DNA of 64,000 bases from Macrotrachela quadricornifera (Eukaryota; Rotifera; Eurotatoria; Philodinida; Philodinidae): positions 487,536 to 551,535 of the forward strand of contig JAJEKB010021277.1 in NCBI GenBank assembly GCA_022393335.1, written 5' to 3'. Within the stretch, counting starts at the first letter, position 1, and the number at the start of each line of letters is the position of its first letter. This document shows, piece by piece, positions 1 through 11,782 of the stretch. Below the pieces are notes generated by a model that saw only the letters and a program-made list of their open reading frames with translations, was not told the origin of the DNA and did no database searches. Made by a program: the position numbers and the translations under genes.

Positions 1-170
1 NNNNNNNNNNNNNNNNNNNNNNNNNNNNNNNNNNNNNNNNNNNNNNNNNNNNNNNNNNNNNNNNNNNNNNNNNNNNNNNNNNNNNNNNNNNNNNNNNNNN
101 NNNNNNNNNNNNNNNNNNNNNNNNNNNNNNNNNNNNNNNNNNNNNNNNNNNNNNNNNNNNNNNNNNNNNN
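1..170. other. assembly gap (Ns)
   Basis: Run of 170 undetermined bases; nothing can be annotated. Confidence 0.99.
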
Positions 171-323
171 ACCATTAGAACAAGTCAAGAGAATTTTCTT
201 TATGGAAGTTTTGTAGAACTTTTCACGGCGCATCTTTTGAAAAAAAATTCAAGGTTATATCATTTACATAAGTCGAGATATATGCGAAATACAAAATGTC
301 GCAAAACTTTTGTGACACCCGGT
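171..323. mobile_element. right end of a Tc1/mariner-type element cut by the gap
   Basis: The stretch closes with acttttgtgacacccgg followed by TA. A terminus of this kind (a ...GTGTCACAAAAGT inverted end next to a TA target) is common in Tc1/mariner MITEs. The other end would lie inside or left of the gap, so neither length nor a matching inverted repeat can be verified. Call made on the terminus alone. Confidence 0.3.
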
Positions 324-1316
324 ATATCATTCGATGTACAAAAACTTTCTTTTTCCAAAACTGTCTTAATTAGCAATAAAGCTAAATATAAAACAGAAGA
401 ATTTTAGCAAGATTTTATCGTTGATGAATCATATAGTTTCACTTTCTTTAATTCTATCCACTTGATTTTAGACTCAAATAAATATTAAACAAACAAAAGT
501 TGCAGTAAAAACCAATTTTATAACTAGCACACTGTACTTCTTTTACTTTTAAGCTATTAATACAGTTTCCTCTTTGATTATATACACACCAAAAAAATTT
601 CAAATTAAATAATTTATAAACCTCTAAGTCTTTCTTTCTTTTTCCAAATTTTCTTAGTTACTTCTTCATTCAATGGCTAATAATCAAAAACAAACTAACA
701 ATACAATATAAAAACCATTCATCCATCGCACAAAACAATATTAGTAAGTAACATAGAGATAATATCAAAGCTTTAATTTTAATTGTACTAATAAATATAT
801 GTATATTCTATTAGCGGCGGCGCCAGGATTTCCCTCTCAAATAAGCTCAGCCCATCCATTTAAAAAACATTTGAAACATAATAAATACAGATTTTCTCAG
901 GAAAATGACATATGTTATGTCTGTAACTATAATATATATATATGAGTTGCAGCGTAATATACAGTATGATATATTTATTAAATACCTTATGTGAAAACCT
1001 TTAGCAAGAATTTATTACAAAAAACTAAAACTTGCCATTATAATACAATGATTCTTCCATTTTTGAAATTATTTTCAAAAGTATCTACAACTTGATCAAA
1101 ATTGATTTTAGATGAGCGTCAAGTATGGAATTTTATGTATGTGTTTTTATTAATTTTATGTTTGAAAAACTTCTTTAACATATTACTTGTAATACTGGCA
1201 TTGTGATTGCAACTTTGATTGTTAAAATGATGAAATATAATTATTCCAATCAGTTCTAATCTGTGTTCGATCCTTCATAAACAAACATATTTACTTTTCA
1301 TTTTCTTAATAACCTC
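324..1316. other. AT-rich spacer, no gene seen
   Basis: No reading frame of note and no recognisable protein similarity. Consists of A/T runs and short (TA)n tracts, for example near 938-950. Confidence 0.6.
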
Positions 1317-2843
1317 CCAGGTCGATCGTTCCAGTGAAGTGATCCCGCCGGAACCTGCAGAAAACTAGGCTTTTTCCGGTGAATTCCCGCCGTTTGCAGG
1401 CCGGATTAAAACGGAAACGGCAGGAAAAAATCACGGAATATGGAAGCAGTATTCCCACCGGAATTTCTCCGTACCGGAACTATTCAAATCCTCTCAATTC
1501 CAGCAATCGGAAAAAGCTGGAAAAATTCAATATCCCACAGGATAATTATCGGAGTCACAGCGTAAACCACCGAAAACGGCGGGAATGAAGCCGTAGACCG
1601 GTGGAAATCACAACGTATCTTATTCTTCAAAAAACCTACTAGATTTCTCATACTAATTTCAGCAGTCCTTCTCCAAAGCTCATTATTCAACTTATCATAA
1701 ATTCTATTTCTAATGAATGCGATTCTCTAAGTATTTTCCCATGTTTATTCAGAAAAATTCTTCAACATTTCACTTAGTATTTCTCACAGATTTCTCGATG
1801 GATTTCGCTCAAGTTTTATCGGAAAATTCAAGAATTTCTCAATGAATTTCCAGGATTTCGTTCAGAATTTCTCAAGAATTTCTCTAGGATTTCTCTAAGA
1901 TTTCTAGAATTTTCTTGAGAATTTCTCTAAGATTTCTAGGATTTCGTTGAAAACTTCTGGAGATTTTTAGGATTTACTTGAGAATTTCTATAGGATTTCC
2001 TTGAGTATTATTCAACGATCTCCAGGATTTCCATATGATTTCCTTAAGAATTTTTTAAGGATTTCCATACGATTGCAATAGGATTTCCTTAAGAAATTCT
2101 CAAGGATTTCTATGATTCCTACGGGGTTTCATTGGAATTTGCTTAAGAACTTTGTATGGATTTCAATGATTTCGCAATGAATTTCCACAGGATTTCATTA
2201 GGATTTTCTCAAGCATTACTAGAGGAATTCTGCATGTCTTTCGCTGGAATTTTACTAGGATCTTTCCTAGTCTCTCGATTCCATTACGATCACTCCTAGT
2301 TTTGCTGGTAAATCTCTGAAATCGTTTCCAGAAAGTGCGCATGAAATGAGAAAGAAACACTTGTATATATAGTTGTTAGGCTACCAAACAAAACGGTGAA
2401 TGAGTAGTAGTCAGAAATTTTATTTAAATTGTATTTAAATCTAATTTTTAGTTTTTTCTGAAATTTGAACAGTTAGTTAATTAACTCTTTTCAAAAGGTA
2501 TATTTCAGTTGAATTTTTTTCCCAACAGTTCTCCGAAAAAGATTTACTGGAAATCTAGATTTTTTATAAAAATGTTTCAATTACTCTCAGATCATAGAGA
2601 AGATTTTGATGTATCCACTAGTGAAACAGTTGTCACAAAAAGACAGATAGAGCACTTATAAACTTATTTTTTCTGATTAAGCTAAATATAGCTGAAATTA
2701 TACATTTACCCTTCGTTTATCAGTATAATTATACATTTTCCTCATGTGGGGTAAATGTATAATGCTGATAGTTATCTCTGAAAAACCATCATCACTACGT
2801 TACACGATCAGATTTTGAAAAACTAATTTCACAGATCGATAGA
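1317..2843 (+). repeat. ~1.5 kb dispersed repeat, left copy (inverted relative to 62302-63440)
   Basis: The reverse complement of 62302-63440 aligns along most of this segment: tcgatcgttccagtg-like edge, the ccggaactnttcaaatcctc block (1475-1495), the (G)GATTTC-rich middle (about 1740-2330), and the 2590-2830 block with gtaaatgtataatgctgata. The left copy carries roughly 110 extra bases (about 1360-1470). The middle is a degenerate array of short aggatttc-type units. It contains no credible coding sequence; the short frames are products of the repeat. Probably a non-autonomous mobile element, but terminal inverted repeats and target duplications were not established. Confidence 0.75.
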
Positions 2844-3719
2844 AAAAAGATTTCTATAGATATATTGTGAAGAAAATTTTTTAAGATATTGAAAAATAAA
2901 AACATTATAGAAGTTCTAAAAGACATGATTGATTTTATTATATATTTATCTCATCTTATTCTAAATCATTAGAAAAGAATGCATGCTTATTTCAAATAAC
3001 TAGATAGAACTAAATTTTGTAACTGAATGTACTGTGCAGAATTTTGATAAATCTGTTACTGTTGTGGAGAAATTTTTATATTTTTGAAGATTCTATTAAA
3101 ATTTCCGCATAGTTGGAAATCTAGTAAGATATTCCTATTATCGAACTATTATGAAGTCCTACAAAAAAAATATTTTCATTCTTCATAGTCCAAAAACAAA
3201 AAAAATATATTAAAATAAATTTCAATGCTGTTTATCATAATATTCATTCTTGATTTTTTGACGAAATTTGAGAATAGAAGTGATAGATTTTCCAGCACGA
3301 TCGTATAATAAAAATTTTGAAATTTCTGACAAAAACAGTCAATAAAAACGCGACCCAGATCGTTTCATATAGCTACGTTACAACCTAAAGCTATAAAAAA
3401 TATAAAGAGCTGGAAAAGTCTATTGTAAAAAAACTTTTTTTTGGTGAAATAGACACTTCTAGTCTCCTTTTGCACTGCAAAGCGAAATACATATAACTTC
3501 TTGGAGGATTATATTCTAACATATCTAAATTTTAATCTGGATATTTTATCAATCACAAGATAGAAATTATTGCTTCTATCATTACGAATTGATTTAAACC
3601 ATACTAAGGAACAATGATAGCGTGCATATAATGTTTTTGATAGTTGCGGTTGAGAGTTGGTTTTCAATCGAAAAGAAATTCAATTATCTATACATATATA
3701 TATTTCTATGTTTTTTTTT
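2844..3719. other. AT-rich spacer, no gene seen
   Basis: No coding signal, RNA gene or clear repeat recognised. Confidence 0.6.
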
Positions 3720-4088
3720 CTGTGGAACTCACATATTTTTTCGAAGAAAAATAGTGAGTGTAAGTTTTAAGTCGAAGTTTTTAGGGCTCCCCCCCCTTAC
3801 AGACACTCCCCCTACAGGCACCCCCCTTACAGACACCTCCACCTTACAGGCATATCTCTGTTACAGACCATAGCAACCAAAATCAAAGAGCATGGCGTGT
3901 GCTTTGACATTGATGAGGAGGGACGAAGAGAAAAGATAAATAAAATGAAGATCTTTACATAAGTTTTCCTATGTGGTGGGGCGACGAAAGAAAAGAGCAA
4001 TCAAGATCGGTACATGTTTTTCTTAACAGCAAACAAGAACTGATGATTGTTTAGTATATTTCTTCTGAAAGTATGTGAGTTCCACATG
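3720..4088. mobile_element. possible short MITE with tgtggaactcacata ends
   Basis: tgtggaactcacata at the left end is matched in inverted orientation by tatgtgagttccaca at about 4073-4088, with weaker similarity for a further ~12 bases. The ~370 bp between are non-coding. No convincing target duplication, so the superfamily is unknown. Confidence 0.45.
3790..3868 (+). repeat. short C-rich minisatellite
   Basis: Four imperfect units of about 17-20 bases built on cccccttacagacac / cccctacaggcac. A proline/threonine-rich frame through it is only a product of the repeat. Confidence 0.7.
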
Positions 4089-4784
4089 TTGGTCCCAAAG
4101 AGAGTGCGCTGACAAGCTTTATTATGTGACTTCATTATAATTTATATGATTAATTAGGAAAGTGCTATGATTCCTCGCGACTGTTTTCAAAGAAAGTTTG
4201 CAATCATTTGATTTGTTTTTGCGCTATTATAGATTCATAGCCTAATTTCAACCGAGCATTGTTTTGATTTATATTGTTTATATATATATAAGTTTACACA
4301 AATTAAATGAATACAAGTTCTGAGAGAACAATGTTTATTTTCAATGAAAATCGATGATTAATCAACTAGAAACTGTCTTGATGGTATGTGTCTAGAAAGC
4401 AAAAACATATACACCTGCATGCTTTCATTAAAACTTCAGTTGTTAGATTTCAACTTAGTAAACAATTTTAAAAACCTCTATTTGTATGCTCGTTACCGGA
4501 CAGGAAAAGATAAGATATGATCCGTGTCCGACCATTCATAAGAAATCAATGAAATCGCTATTAAGAACCGTACGGGAAACGATAGAATACGATCTATATC
4601 CAATAAACGGTAAAGACCACATGGAAACGTCGTCGGGAATCGCTCCGGATACGATAGTCAGATCCAAATTTCACATCCGAAGCCAGTAATATCCAGGAAC
4701 TAGACCAGATACGGAGACCGGAACTGACATTAAAATCCTGCTACAGGAATACACCAGAATTTTGAGTGTATGGTCTTTTCGATT
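4089..4784. other. spacer, no supported gene
   Basis: A 67-codon open frame at 4486-4689 has no recognisable similarity. The surrounding 4480-4760 DNA recycles ccggaN and gatacga words and looks like degenerate repeat rather than gene. Confidence 0.5.
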
Positions 4785-5320
4785 TCAGATTGAATTCCAA
4801 AATAAAAAAATTTCATCCCATCTCTTCCCACACCCTATGGGACTAACGGGACTACGGCACTTCATACGAGTACACGGACTTTCATGAGATTATGGGACTA
4901 CATGGATCTATAGGGCCACATCGAACTTCATGCGACTATTGGGCTTTATGGAACAACACGGAACTTCATGGGACTTTATGGGACAACGTGGGACTATGGG
5001 ACTGTGGGACTATAAGACTTTATGGGACAACATGGGATTTTATGGGGCAACATGGGACTTTATGGGACAACATGGGACTATTGGACTTTAGGGGACTTCA
5101 TGAAAGGTCCATAGAGTCCCCTGAAGTCCCATAATCCCATAAAGTCTCGTAGTCCCCTAAAGTTCCATAGTCCCATGAAGTCCCATATTATCCTCTAAAG
5201 TCTCATAGTCCCATCAAGTCTCATAGTTCCTTAAAGTCCCATGTAGTCCCGTAGTCCCATGAAGTCCCATTGTCCCTGGAATTCAATTTTAAATTGGGTT
5301 GAATTTTCTTTTTCTTTTTG
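4785..5320. repeat. foldback minisatellite of gggactt(t/c)atgggac units
   Basis: Left arm (about 4840-5100) is a tandem array with a ~20 bp unit such as catgggactttatgggacaa. Right arm (about 5100-5280) carries the same words in reverse complement (tcccataaagtcccatag). The arms are bordered by gattgaattcca at about 4788 and the inverted tggaattcaat at about 5277. The transcript or single strand could form a very long imperfect hairpin. The Trp/Gly-rich frame at 4892-5134 is an artefact of the array. Confidence 0.8.
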
Positions 5321-5399
5321 AATTCAGTCTAAAATCAAATGGGCCATTGTATGAGAATTTTATCAGATTCGGCCAGTTTCTGCCGTAGGAAATTGACAT

Positions 5400-5760
5400 G
5401 GGTGCTTACGGACGCGTTTCATATAAAATCGCACTCAGACGCGTCTAAACACTTTTATCTTCTGCACACAAACGCGGATCCATAAAAAAACGTGTCCAAC
5501 TCCGGCTCAGAATTTCATTTGACCGCATCTAGACACGTTTCAGAATTTTTCTACTAAACGCGTGTGCATGTGATCGCGTAGAAAACTGCGTCCAGTCGCG
5601 GTTCAAAGTCCATTATGACCACGTCTAACTGCATTTTATCTGCAGTCGCGTTCAGATGTGAGTAAGAATAGATATTCACCGCGTTCGAACGCAGTCTGCA
5701 ATGAAAACTGCGGCTAAACGCGTATATTCTGCGTCTGATGTGTACATGAAAATTGATGAA
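5400..5760. repeat. degenerate CG-containing repeat (acgcgt / gcgtc words)
   Basis: acgcgt, gcgtct and aaacgcg recur irregularly every 25-45 bases. This is unusual in the otherwise CpG-poor surroundings. No fixed period, no coding signal. Confidence 0.5.
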
Positions 5761-5899
5761 ACAAAAGAATATATCATCTATTGGTTATGCAACAGTGTCA
5801 CTTCTCAACATAATTTTTATGATATATCAAACGTTAAATTATGAGGTATTATTGATTATCTTCGAAAAATATCAGATATTAATGATATAAGAAAAACAT

Positions 5900-6125
5900 A
5901 TTCCCACATCAGCCCGTGTGCCATTTGTACGTGCACTTACTGTCACGTGTACGTGTAGTGCGCGCACCGAGTGTGACGTACGCATTAAAGGTGCAACTTT
6001 AGGCAAAACCTTTGTTTGGACTATTTTTGCTCATATTTTCAGTCCTGACGTGATGTCACGCGAAATAATCACGTACGTACGCGTATCAAGTGCACGTCAT
6101 GCGCACCAAATGTTACTGACTTGGG
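5900..6125. other. CpG-dense block rich in ACGT/CACGTG palindromes
   Basis: Many acgtgcac, cacgtgtacgtg, gacgtacgc, cacgtacgtacgcg words in two clusters (5915-5990 and 6048-6110) in partly inverted arrangement (acgtgcactt occurs at one end and, inverted, aagtgcacgt at the other). The 84-codon frame through it has no recognisable similarity. May be the subterminal repeat regions of a short element. Confidence 0.45.
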
Positions 6126-7354
6126 ATGATGAAAATGTTTTTTCTTGTCATCGATTCTGTTTCTCTCGATAGAATACTTTCAGGTAAATTCGTTTAATTT
6201 ACGTCTACGAGAGATATGATAACAGCAAAATTCATAAGAATACAGAGAAATTATTCATTGAATTTCCAAAGGTAAGTGATTAGATAATCTAATCATTAGA
6301 AACAGTGTCAAATTTCATTGTGTTGCAACTATAGAATTTATAATGTGACATTCTTATAACGCCTAAAATTCATAAAAACTTCTTTTTGTCTAAATCTTTA
6401 TCTAAAATGTTTTTTTGACTAAATAAAAGTTCAATACATTATTTGAAAAATTCCACTATTTTTCTAATGATACATTTTCACGGGAACTCAGTGAACACAT
6501 AATTAAATGACTTATATTATATTCTATCCATAATACTAAATTTAATTTATTATTAGTATAGAATTATTTTGGAAAAGTGCTCCAAGATAATCGATAAATT
6601 CTCGTATGTACCTCAATTAAAAATTTTAACTTACCTATTCGAAATAATATAATCAAGTTGATCTTATGATATTAGATTAGTTTCATAGTTTTTTCATATA
6701 GATAGTTCTGAAAGATTTTTAAAAATGGTTTTATATTAATCAGAGTTAATTGACTTTTCGCACTATTTTAGCTAGTATCTTTTTTACATGCAAAATACTC
6801 GTAGCACAATCGAAATATGTCATTTTTGTACACTGTATATGACAGAGAATTTGATTTTGTAGCAAAATCATTAATTTGTAGAAAAATCATCATGAACAGG
6901 CATAAACTGTATTCTGATGCTTGTAGTATTTGCGATATTTGTGATATAGGGGATATTGTGATGTTTGCGGTATAAGCAATACACCGCAAGCACCATAATA
7001 CCGCTAATACTGTGAACATTGCTTCACCACGCGTATCCTAACACTGCAAATGCCTCTACGCTGCAGACAGCGTATATATTGGAAACATCACTTATGTCAC
7101 AATATCCCCATACCGCTTATATAGAAACAACGCTATAACCTTAAGTCGCTTCTAATAATATATCACTAGTCTTTTTACTTCTGTTAAATTTGTCAAAAAT
7201 ATTTCAATTGATTCGAATTTACCGCCAAATCAAATTCCCAATTAACTCGTATTTTGATACACCATTACTGTTGAGAACAATCTTATCTCTGTTGACTATT
7301 TATCACTAAATTTTTTATTATCAAAATACATCAATAAAAGGATTATTTGTAGAT
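6126..7354. other. AT-rich spacer, no gene seen
   Basis: Includes a faint degenerate repeat of gcggtata / gatattgtgat words at 6920-7140. No coding sequence recognised. Confidence 0.55.
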
Positions 7355-7839
7355 ACGTGATCCATTCAAAGATTTAGATGAACTCTTCTCTGTTCTTTCG
7401 AAAACTGTTCGAACTATGATTTATCAACCAAGTATGGCAAGTGAATTACCTTCATTAGCAAGTGCTTCGAAGACAGTCAAATGATCAACTTCAAATACTT
7501 ATTCTTATATAACTAATTGATATATTAATTTGATTCCTTCTATTCAAGAAGTACCACCAATTCGAACTTCAAAGAAATATTTATTGAAGAATGTAATATT
7601 TTTTATCAAGACAATGATCTATTCTACAGGCAATAAAAGAGTTTAGTGATACATATGTTCCAGAAGACGCCATTCGTTTGTATAAACGTGATGGATTCCT
7701 TTATAAAGTACTTAATAGAATTCTTCGTCAACGAAATCAACAAGCTATTCAATTAATTCATTTTCTTATTTATCATCTCGATCGACAATTAAAAAATGAA
7801 TTAAGAACTACAACACAAAATTAGATATAAGATGAAACT

Positions 7840-9120
7840 CAGGGACGGCGCGATAGGGGGGGGATGGGGGGTCACCCCCCTGCTCTCGAAAATTTTTATA
7901 GCAGCTTTCTCCGAAACTGAAAATTGTCATAGTGTTAACTTTCTCCAATTTTGGAGAACTTAATTAAATAATTTTCTCCGATTTCGGAGTACTTTATTAA
8001 ATAGATTTTTCTGATTTTGGAGGATTACAGAAGACAATTCTCTCCAGTTTTGGAGAACCATAGTAGACAATTTTCTCCCATTTTGGAGAATCACAGTAGA
8101 CAATTTTCTCCAATTTTGGAGAGCTCAATTAAATAGATTTCTCCAATTTTGGAGAACTATATTAGACAATTCTCTCCAATTTCGGAGAACCATAGTAGAC
8201 AATTCTCTTGAATTTTGGAGAACTTTATAAACTAGATTTCTTCGATTTTGGAGAACTTAATCAAATAGATTTCTCCAGCTTGGAGGACTTAATTGAACAA
8301 TTTTCTTCAATTTGGAGAACTGTAATAGACAATTTTGTCCATTTTGGAGAACTTTATTAAATTTTTATCTCCAATATTGGTGAACCATAGTAGATAATTC
8401 TTTCCAATTTCGAAGAACTTTATGAAATAATTTTCTTCAATTTTGGAGAACTAAAGTTGACAATCTTCTGTGTTTTCGAAGCGTTACAGTAGACAATTTT
8501 CTCTAATTTTGGAGAACTATGGTAGACAATTCACCCTAAATTTGGCAAAAATCTAAGCCTGAGGAAATCTATTCTATTGATTTTTTCGATTCTTGAGATT
8601 TAAGCGAAAAATTAGTATTACAACTAGATGCGCTTGTCATCAAAGTCATACGATACGTAAATATTAATTATAAGTGTATAAATGTTTCTTTCTCGTGTCT
8701 ACAACAATGAGAAACAATATAATTAGCAGATAACGAATGCAAGAAGAATATTCCTCAAAAATATTCAATACTCTAATTAGTCTAAATGATGTTTTTATTA
8801 TTGACGTGATTATCCGATAAGGGCGCTGCAACTAGATAGACTTGTGCTTATTAAAAACTGAAGAAAGAATAAAATTTTAAAATAATCTGATTCCTTTTGG
8901 AGTTCTTGGTATAGTACTGCATGAAGTGCGTTCATAGTAGTCCAAAGCATGCTGCAAAGTCTGCTTTGAAAAGAAAGCGATGGCATAAAAAAGGTTATAG
9001 TCTTTCACCGAATTTGAGCAGAGTGAGAGCTTTTTTCTCCGGTTTTGGCCTTTTCTATTGATGGCTCCGATTTTTGGGGTGTGCCCCCCCCCCTGCTCTG
9101 ACCTCTTCGCGCCGTCCCTG
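7840..9120. mobile_element. non-autonomous hAT element, 1281 bp
   Basis: Begins cagggacggcgcga and ends with its near inverse tcgcgccgtccctg. It is flanked by a perfect 8 bp duplication atgaaact (7832-7839 and 9121-9128), the signature of hAT transposition. Both ends carry G or C runs just inside (gggggggg at 7854, cccccccc at 9084). No transposase; the inside is a minisatellite (7900-8545) plus ~500 bp of unrelated AT-rich DNA. It sits within the ART/TPR pseudogene. Confidence 0.9.
7900..8545. repeat. tandem array of a palindromic ttctccaattttggagaa unit
   Basis: About 18 diverged copies, spaced ~31-37 bases, each containing tctccaattttggaga (itself a hairpin-forming palindrome) joined by ttaattaaata or catagtagaca linkers. 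Lies inside the hAT element, so it is either the element's subterminal binding array or a satellite captured by it. Confidence 0.85.
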
Positions 9121-9911
9121 ATGAAACTGTGCACTTATAGCGTGGAGAGTTAATCTCAATTCAATAGCTGAAACAACTTAGAAAAAAAAGAAGGAAAATA
9201 ATTATTTGTTAATAGTTTTCTTCCTATGACGATCGATCTTACTGTCACAAATATATTTTTAGATGCACGCGCTTTTACTCCTGATAATCCCATACGATCA
9301 ATTATATTTCGTATTGAATGGACAGATTTCAATCTTAAACAAGGTCTTACTGATATGCATCGTTTGAGTTTTAATGGAGATGAAGATGAAATTCTTCTTT
9401 CTTCAATTTATAATATTGATCTTCTTGATTGTAGTTATGATGAAAAAGAATGTATATGGAATGCATAATTTAATCGCCTAGTACAAACAGATAATTCTTT
9501 AATACGAATCAATAATGATGAACATCTTATGAGATTTGAACTTACACTGAGACATATTATTGAAGAAAAATAAGATTCATCAAATGATTTATCCCAGATG
9601 TACCTATCCTTCTACGTGAACTCCAATTATCAGAACTCTGCAGTTATACATTGAATAATAGTAATTCAAGACCTTTTCAATTAAATACACTTGGATCATT
9701 TACAACTGATTCATTTGATCATGGACCAAAAATTCATGATGAAATCATTATTACTCTCTATGAAACTTTAGGTACCATATTCAAAACGAAAGGAAAGCTT
9801 ATGAAAGCTTATTATTACTATCAACAAGCATCAATATATGATAAACCTCAATCACAGACATCATATACAAGACACATTGGTTGTTTTCAAAACACACATT
9901 CTACGAAGTAA

Positions 9912-11023
9912 TTTCATTATTATTTTAAATATGCGATATGCAGAAATACAAATCATTACCAAAAAAGAACACACATCGTCTTTATGCATCATTATTGTAG
10001 ATGTGAATCAGAAATCTCAATGATCCATTTTTGAGCATCTATTGTACAATCTTTGTTCGGTAAATAGTTTGTTCGGATTGAACAGTTCAGCATACATCTA
10101 ACACAGCTATCCTCACTGGAATAAATTAGGTTTGATCAATGAGAAATGTTTCATCTTTAATAAATTGACTATTGATAAATTAAGATGCATGTCTTTCAAA
10201 TTTATTTCTTCATTAATTTTACAACCTTTTCTACATAGACGTACTTCTTGATTATTTCAAAATTTTACTTTATTTTCATAAACTCTCTCACATGCTGATT
10301 ACTCTTCGCAAATCAAATTACTAGACTTATCTGGGCCGAATTCATAAAACGAACAGTGATTATGAACTTGCTTTGAATACTTTTGATGAACTTATGGATC
10401 CAGCACACGATATGGACAATTTTCTGTACGACGACATTGCATGTGCTCGACCCATCAACATGTTAGATCAATCCCTACCTCAGAATTCAGATGCACTTCT
10501 CATATACTGTTCGATACATAATAATGGTTATTATGACACCGAAACGTTTATTCCTACAGGAATTTCATATATTATTGCTCTATGCCCAGACCTTGGCTAC
10601 CAATACTTCAATCAGCAAAACAATCCCAAAAAAACTTTGCATTGTTATGCAAGTAAAAAAGGATTATCATAAAATCCTTCGAAATCACAACTAACTTATT
10701 ATAATCTTTTCATTCAAGCTAGTTCCAACAGAATGTAAAATCGATGTATATATATGCCAAATAATAATGAACCGATGGCTTTAACTCTCCATACAGAGGC
10801 TCCTCACTTATCTTGCGAGATACATTTATTGAAAAAGCAATCACAATGCCTAGATGTATGTGTAAGACTGCCCGCTAAGCTACAAATCATAATATCGAAA
10901 TCTTCATCATTCTTTTCCAAACCTAATATCTTCTTATAAAAAAACCATACACTAAGAATACAATTTTCAAATGTTCCATCAATTTATCTACATGTCTTCG
11001 ACGAGATCCACAAAAAACCGCCT
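9912..11023. other. A/C-biased spacer, no supported gene
   Basis: Top strand is poor in G. A 99-codon frame at 10373-10672 (start ...MNTFDELMDPAHDMDNFL) has no recognised domain and lacks a convincing gene context, so it is not called as a gene. Confidence 0.45.
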
Positions 11024-11458
11024 GTTCAACGGCTTGTCCACGTAACGCTAGCGGCAGAGTGTCACTCCGTTACGTTTTTGTTCATTTTGTTTTGACCATA
11101 GCTCGGACACGAAAAGTCCTAGAGAGTTGAGCGACATCTTAAATCGAAGAGAAACTTTTTCTTAAAAATCTGAGATCTCTGCGAGCTCACGAAAGTATTT
11201 CCACCATAAGCTATAATTGAAACACTAACATCTACTTTTTCGCTGGATTTTTGAAAAGTAGGTGTTAGTGTTTCAGTTATAGCTTTTGGTGGAAACACTT
11301 TCGTGAGCTCGGAGAAATCTCAGATTTTTAAGAAAAATTTTCTCTTCAATTTAAGATGTCGCTCAACTCATTAGGACTTTTCGTTTCTCAGCTATGGTCA
11401 AAGCAAAATGAGCAAAAACGTAACGGAGTGACAGAGTTACGTGGACAAGCCGTCAAAC
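11024..11458. repeat. foldback element, ~210 bp arms
   Basis: Left arm starting ggcttgtccacgtaac (11031) is mirrored by gttacgtggacaagcc ending at 11451. Arms match over ~200 bases with few mismatches, including actccgttacgtttttg, gagttgagcgacatctta and cgaaagt(a/g)tttccacc. The turn is near 11245. No coding content. A foldback MITE; target duplication not clear. Confidence 0.85.
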
Positions 11459-11772
11459 TCCTACGAAAGCCATATTCATACTTTTACATAATCCATTTTC
11501 ACAACAGTTAAAAATACATCGTCATTGAAAATCAAGACTTTCAACATATCGATTTATCCACAGCATCAATGCTGACATACAGATCCAACGCAATCTTCTT
11601 AGCCCTTCTCTACATCAGAATACGGAGCCAAACCAAACCACAGCAAACCACATAAAAAAAACACGCATCACAAAATCAATCACACTCGATCACAAAAAAT
11701 TAAATTCCAAATCCACTAGCACACTACGTCCGTACTTTCCGAGTGACCGACACCAGTACACACGTTATCTCA
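11459..11772. other. A/C-rich spacer before gap
   Basis: Strong A and C excess on the top strand. No gene seen. Confidence 0.5.
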
Positions 11773-11782
11773 NNNNNNNNNN
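11773..11782. other. 10-base assembly gap
   Basis: Ten Ns, probably of unknown true length. Base composition switches from A/C-rich to G/T-rich exactly across it. Confidence 0.99.

Larger units (their letters stand above)
7355..9911 (+). pseudogene. decayed ADP-ribosyltransferase/TPR gene, split by a hAT insertion
   Basis: Conceptual translation in pieces resembles the bdelloid ADP-ribosyltransferase (ART) family with C-terminal tetratricopeptide repeats. 7630-7824 gives a block beginning FSDTYVPEDAIRLYKRDGFL, the N-terminal part of the ART fold, directly after a tctacag acceptor. 9226-9570 gives the C-terminal ART part, with GDEDEILLSS at the place of the catalytic ExE loop, then HLMRFELTLRHIIEE. 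9640-9870 gives a TPR-like block (YETLGTIFKTKGKLMKAYYY). Stops at 9466-9468 and 9571-9573, loss of the central catalytic strand and insertion of 1.28 kb at 7840 show it is dead. Family members use NAD to modify proteins. Identification is by memory of family motifs and is moderate. Confidence 0.5.

Noticed and set aside
4892..5134. 80-codon Trp/Gly-rich frame
   Set aside because: Translation of the gggactttatgggac satellite.
7900..8545. CRISPR-like array of regularly spaced repeats
   Set aside because: Repeats are diverged, linkers are themselves repeats rather than unique spacers, and the host is eukaryotic; it is a satellite.
10373..10672. 99-codon plus-strand frame as a gene
   Set aside because: No recognised domain, no splice context, and lies in strongly A/C-skewed DNA; cannot be supported from sequence alone.
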